Part shown: piece by piece, positions 5,540 through 5,629 of the stretch
Numbering within the stretch: the stretch's first letter is position 1
Layout of the letters: each line of letters starts with the position of its first letter
The notes under the pieces: model-generated
Database searches by the model: none
What the model was told of the DNA's origin: nothing
What the model saw: only the letters and a program-made list of their open reading frames with translations
Program-made: the position numbers and the translations under genes
From: an uncultured Coriobacteriales bacterium
Lineage (GTDB): Bacteria; Actinomycetota; Coriobacteriia; Coriobacteriales; Atopobiaceae
DNA length: 5,629 nucleotides
Assembly: GCA_947305035.1 (NCBI GenBank)
Contig: CAMZCV010000084.1
Span: forward strand, 1-5,629
Direction: 5' to 3'

Positions 5540-5629
5540 TCCTGTCAAAGGGACAGGTTTGCTGACAGAAAAAGCGGGGCGAATGCGCGCCCCGCTTTTT
5601 CTGTCAGCAAACCTGTCCCGTTGACAGGA
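5540..5629. repeat. Near-perfect 90-bp palindrome with 42-nt arms
   Basis: Arms 5540-5581 and 5588-5629 pair at 41 of 42 positions around a 6-nt loop (AATGCG); the only mismatch is A5549 with G5620. From outside in, each arm holds the 17-bp unit CCTGTCAAAGGGACAGG (5541-5557; inverted copy with one change at 5612-5628), a TTTGCTGACAG spacer, an A5/T5 tract and a GC-rich core. Each 17-bp end can also fold on itself (CCTGTC with GACAGG), so a cruciform with side hairpins or alternative RNA folds are possible. It starts one base after the ygeY stop and reaches the window edge, so the arms may extend further. It is likely an interspersed repeat that also serves as terminator. No transposase is present. 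Confidence 0.93.
5569..5600. terminator. Bidirectional intrinsic terminator at the palindrome core
   Basis: GCGGGGCG (5574-5581) pairs with CGCCCCGC (5588-5595) over a 6-nt loop, followed by five T's (5596-5600) and preceded by five A's (5569-5573). This is a textbook intrinsic terminator on both strands. It would end the ygeY transcript on the + strand and any transcript arriving from the right on the - strand. The flanking arms extend the stem well beyond what termination needs. Confidence 0.87.

Noticed and set aside
4424..5548. 374-codon open frame on the - strand opposite ygeY
   Set aside because: It is a high-GC antisense shadow. The + strand frame has the complete M20 metal site, and the - strand product has no recognisable motif or ribosome binding site.

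Overview
The window is GC-rich (low-60s percent by eye) and carries six complete genes and the tail of a seventh. Codon use is strongly C/G-ending, Shine-Dalgarno sites are strong, and intergenic gaps hold palindromic repeats. The gene set (PaaK-type ligase with an ACT partner, a ModE-type HTH fused to a MocA-like transferase, RidA, a YgeY-type hydrolase) is what I would expect in an anaerobic gut actinomycete of the Coriobacteriia, such as a Collinsella, Olsenella or Eggerthella relative. The taxon is inference from protein style and gene content, not a database result.

Left part (1-2710, all + strand): the last 45 codons of a phenylacetate-CoA ligase run by a 1-bp overlap into a tandem-ACT-domain protein. 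A palindromic site (585-611) follows. After it come two small, unrecognised multi-pass membrane proteins (80 and 123 aa) and a membrane-anchored endonuclease/exonuclease/phosphatase (EEP) family protein. These three may form one transcription unit of envelope proteins.

Middle (2711-2959): 249 bp without a gene between converging transcription units. It holds two separate inverted-repeat structures. One (2709-2741) shares a 17-bp unit with a long palindrome at the right edge of the window. The other (2800-2905) is a bipartite inverted repeat with 12-bp perfect core arms.

Right part (2960-5539): a divergent pair of transcription units. On the - strand, a ModE-like winged-helix domain fused to a MocA-like nucleotidyltransferase is followed after 13 nt by ridA. 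On the + strand is an M20 metallohydrolase of the YgeY (selenium-metabolism-linked) type. My reading is that this is the edge of a locus for a molybdenum, probably selenium-dependent, hydroxylase of the anaerobic purine or ureide degradation type. In that scheme the transferase matures the cofactor, RidA removes reactive enamine/imine intermediates, and the YgeY-type enzyme hydrolyses a pathway intermediate.

Right edge (5540-5629): a near-perfect palindrome with 42-nt arms (one mismatch) starts one base after the ygeY stop codon and runs to the last base of the window. Its core is a bidirectional intrinsic terminator and its outer ends carry the 17-bp unit also seen after the EEP gene. This dispersed repeat family is the most unusual structure here. 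I saw no tRNA, rRNA, CRISPR array, transposase or riboswitch.
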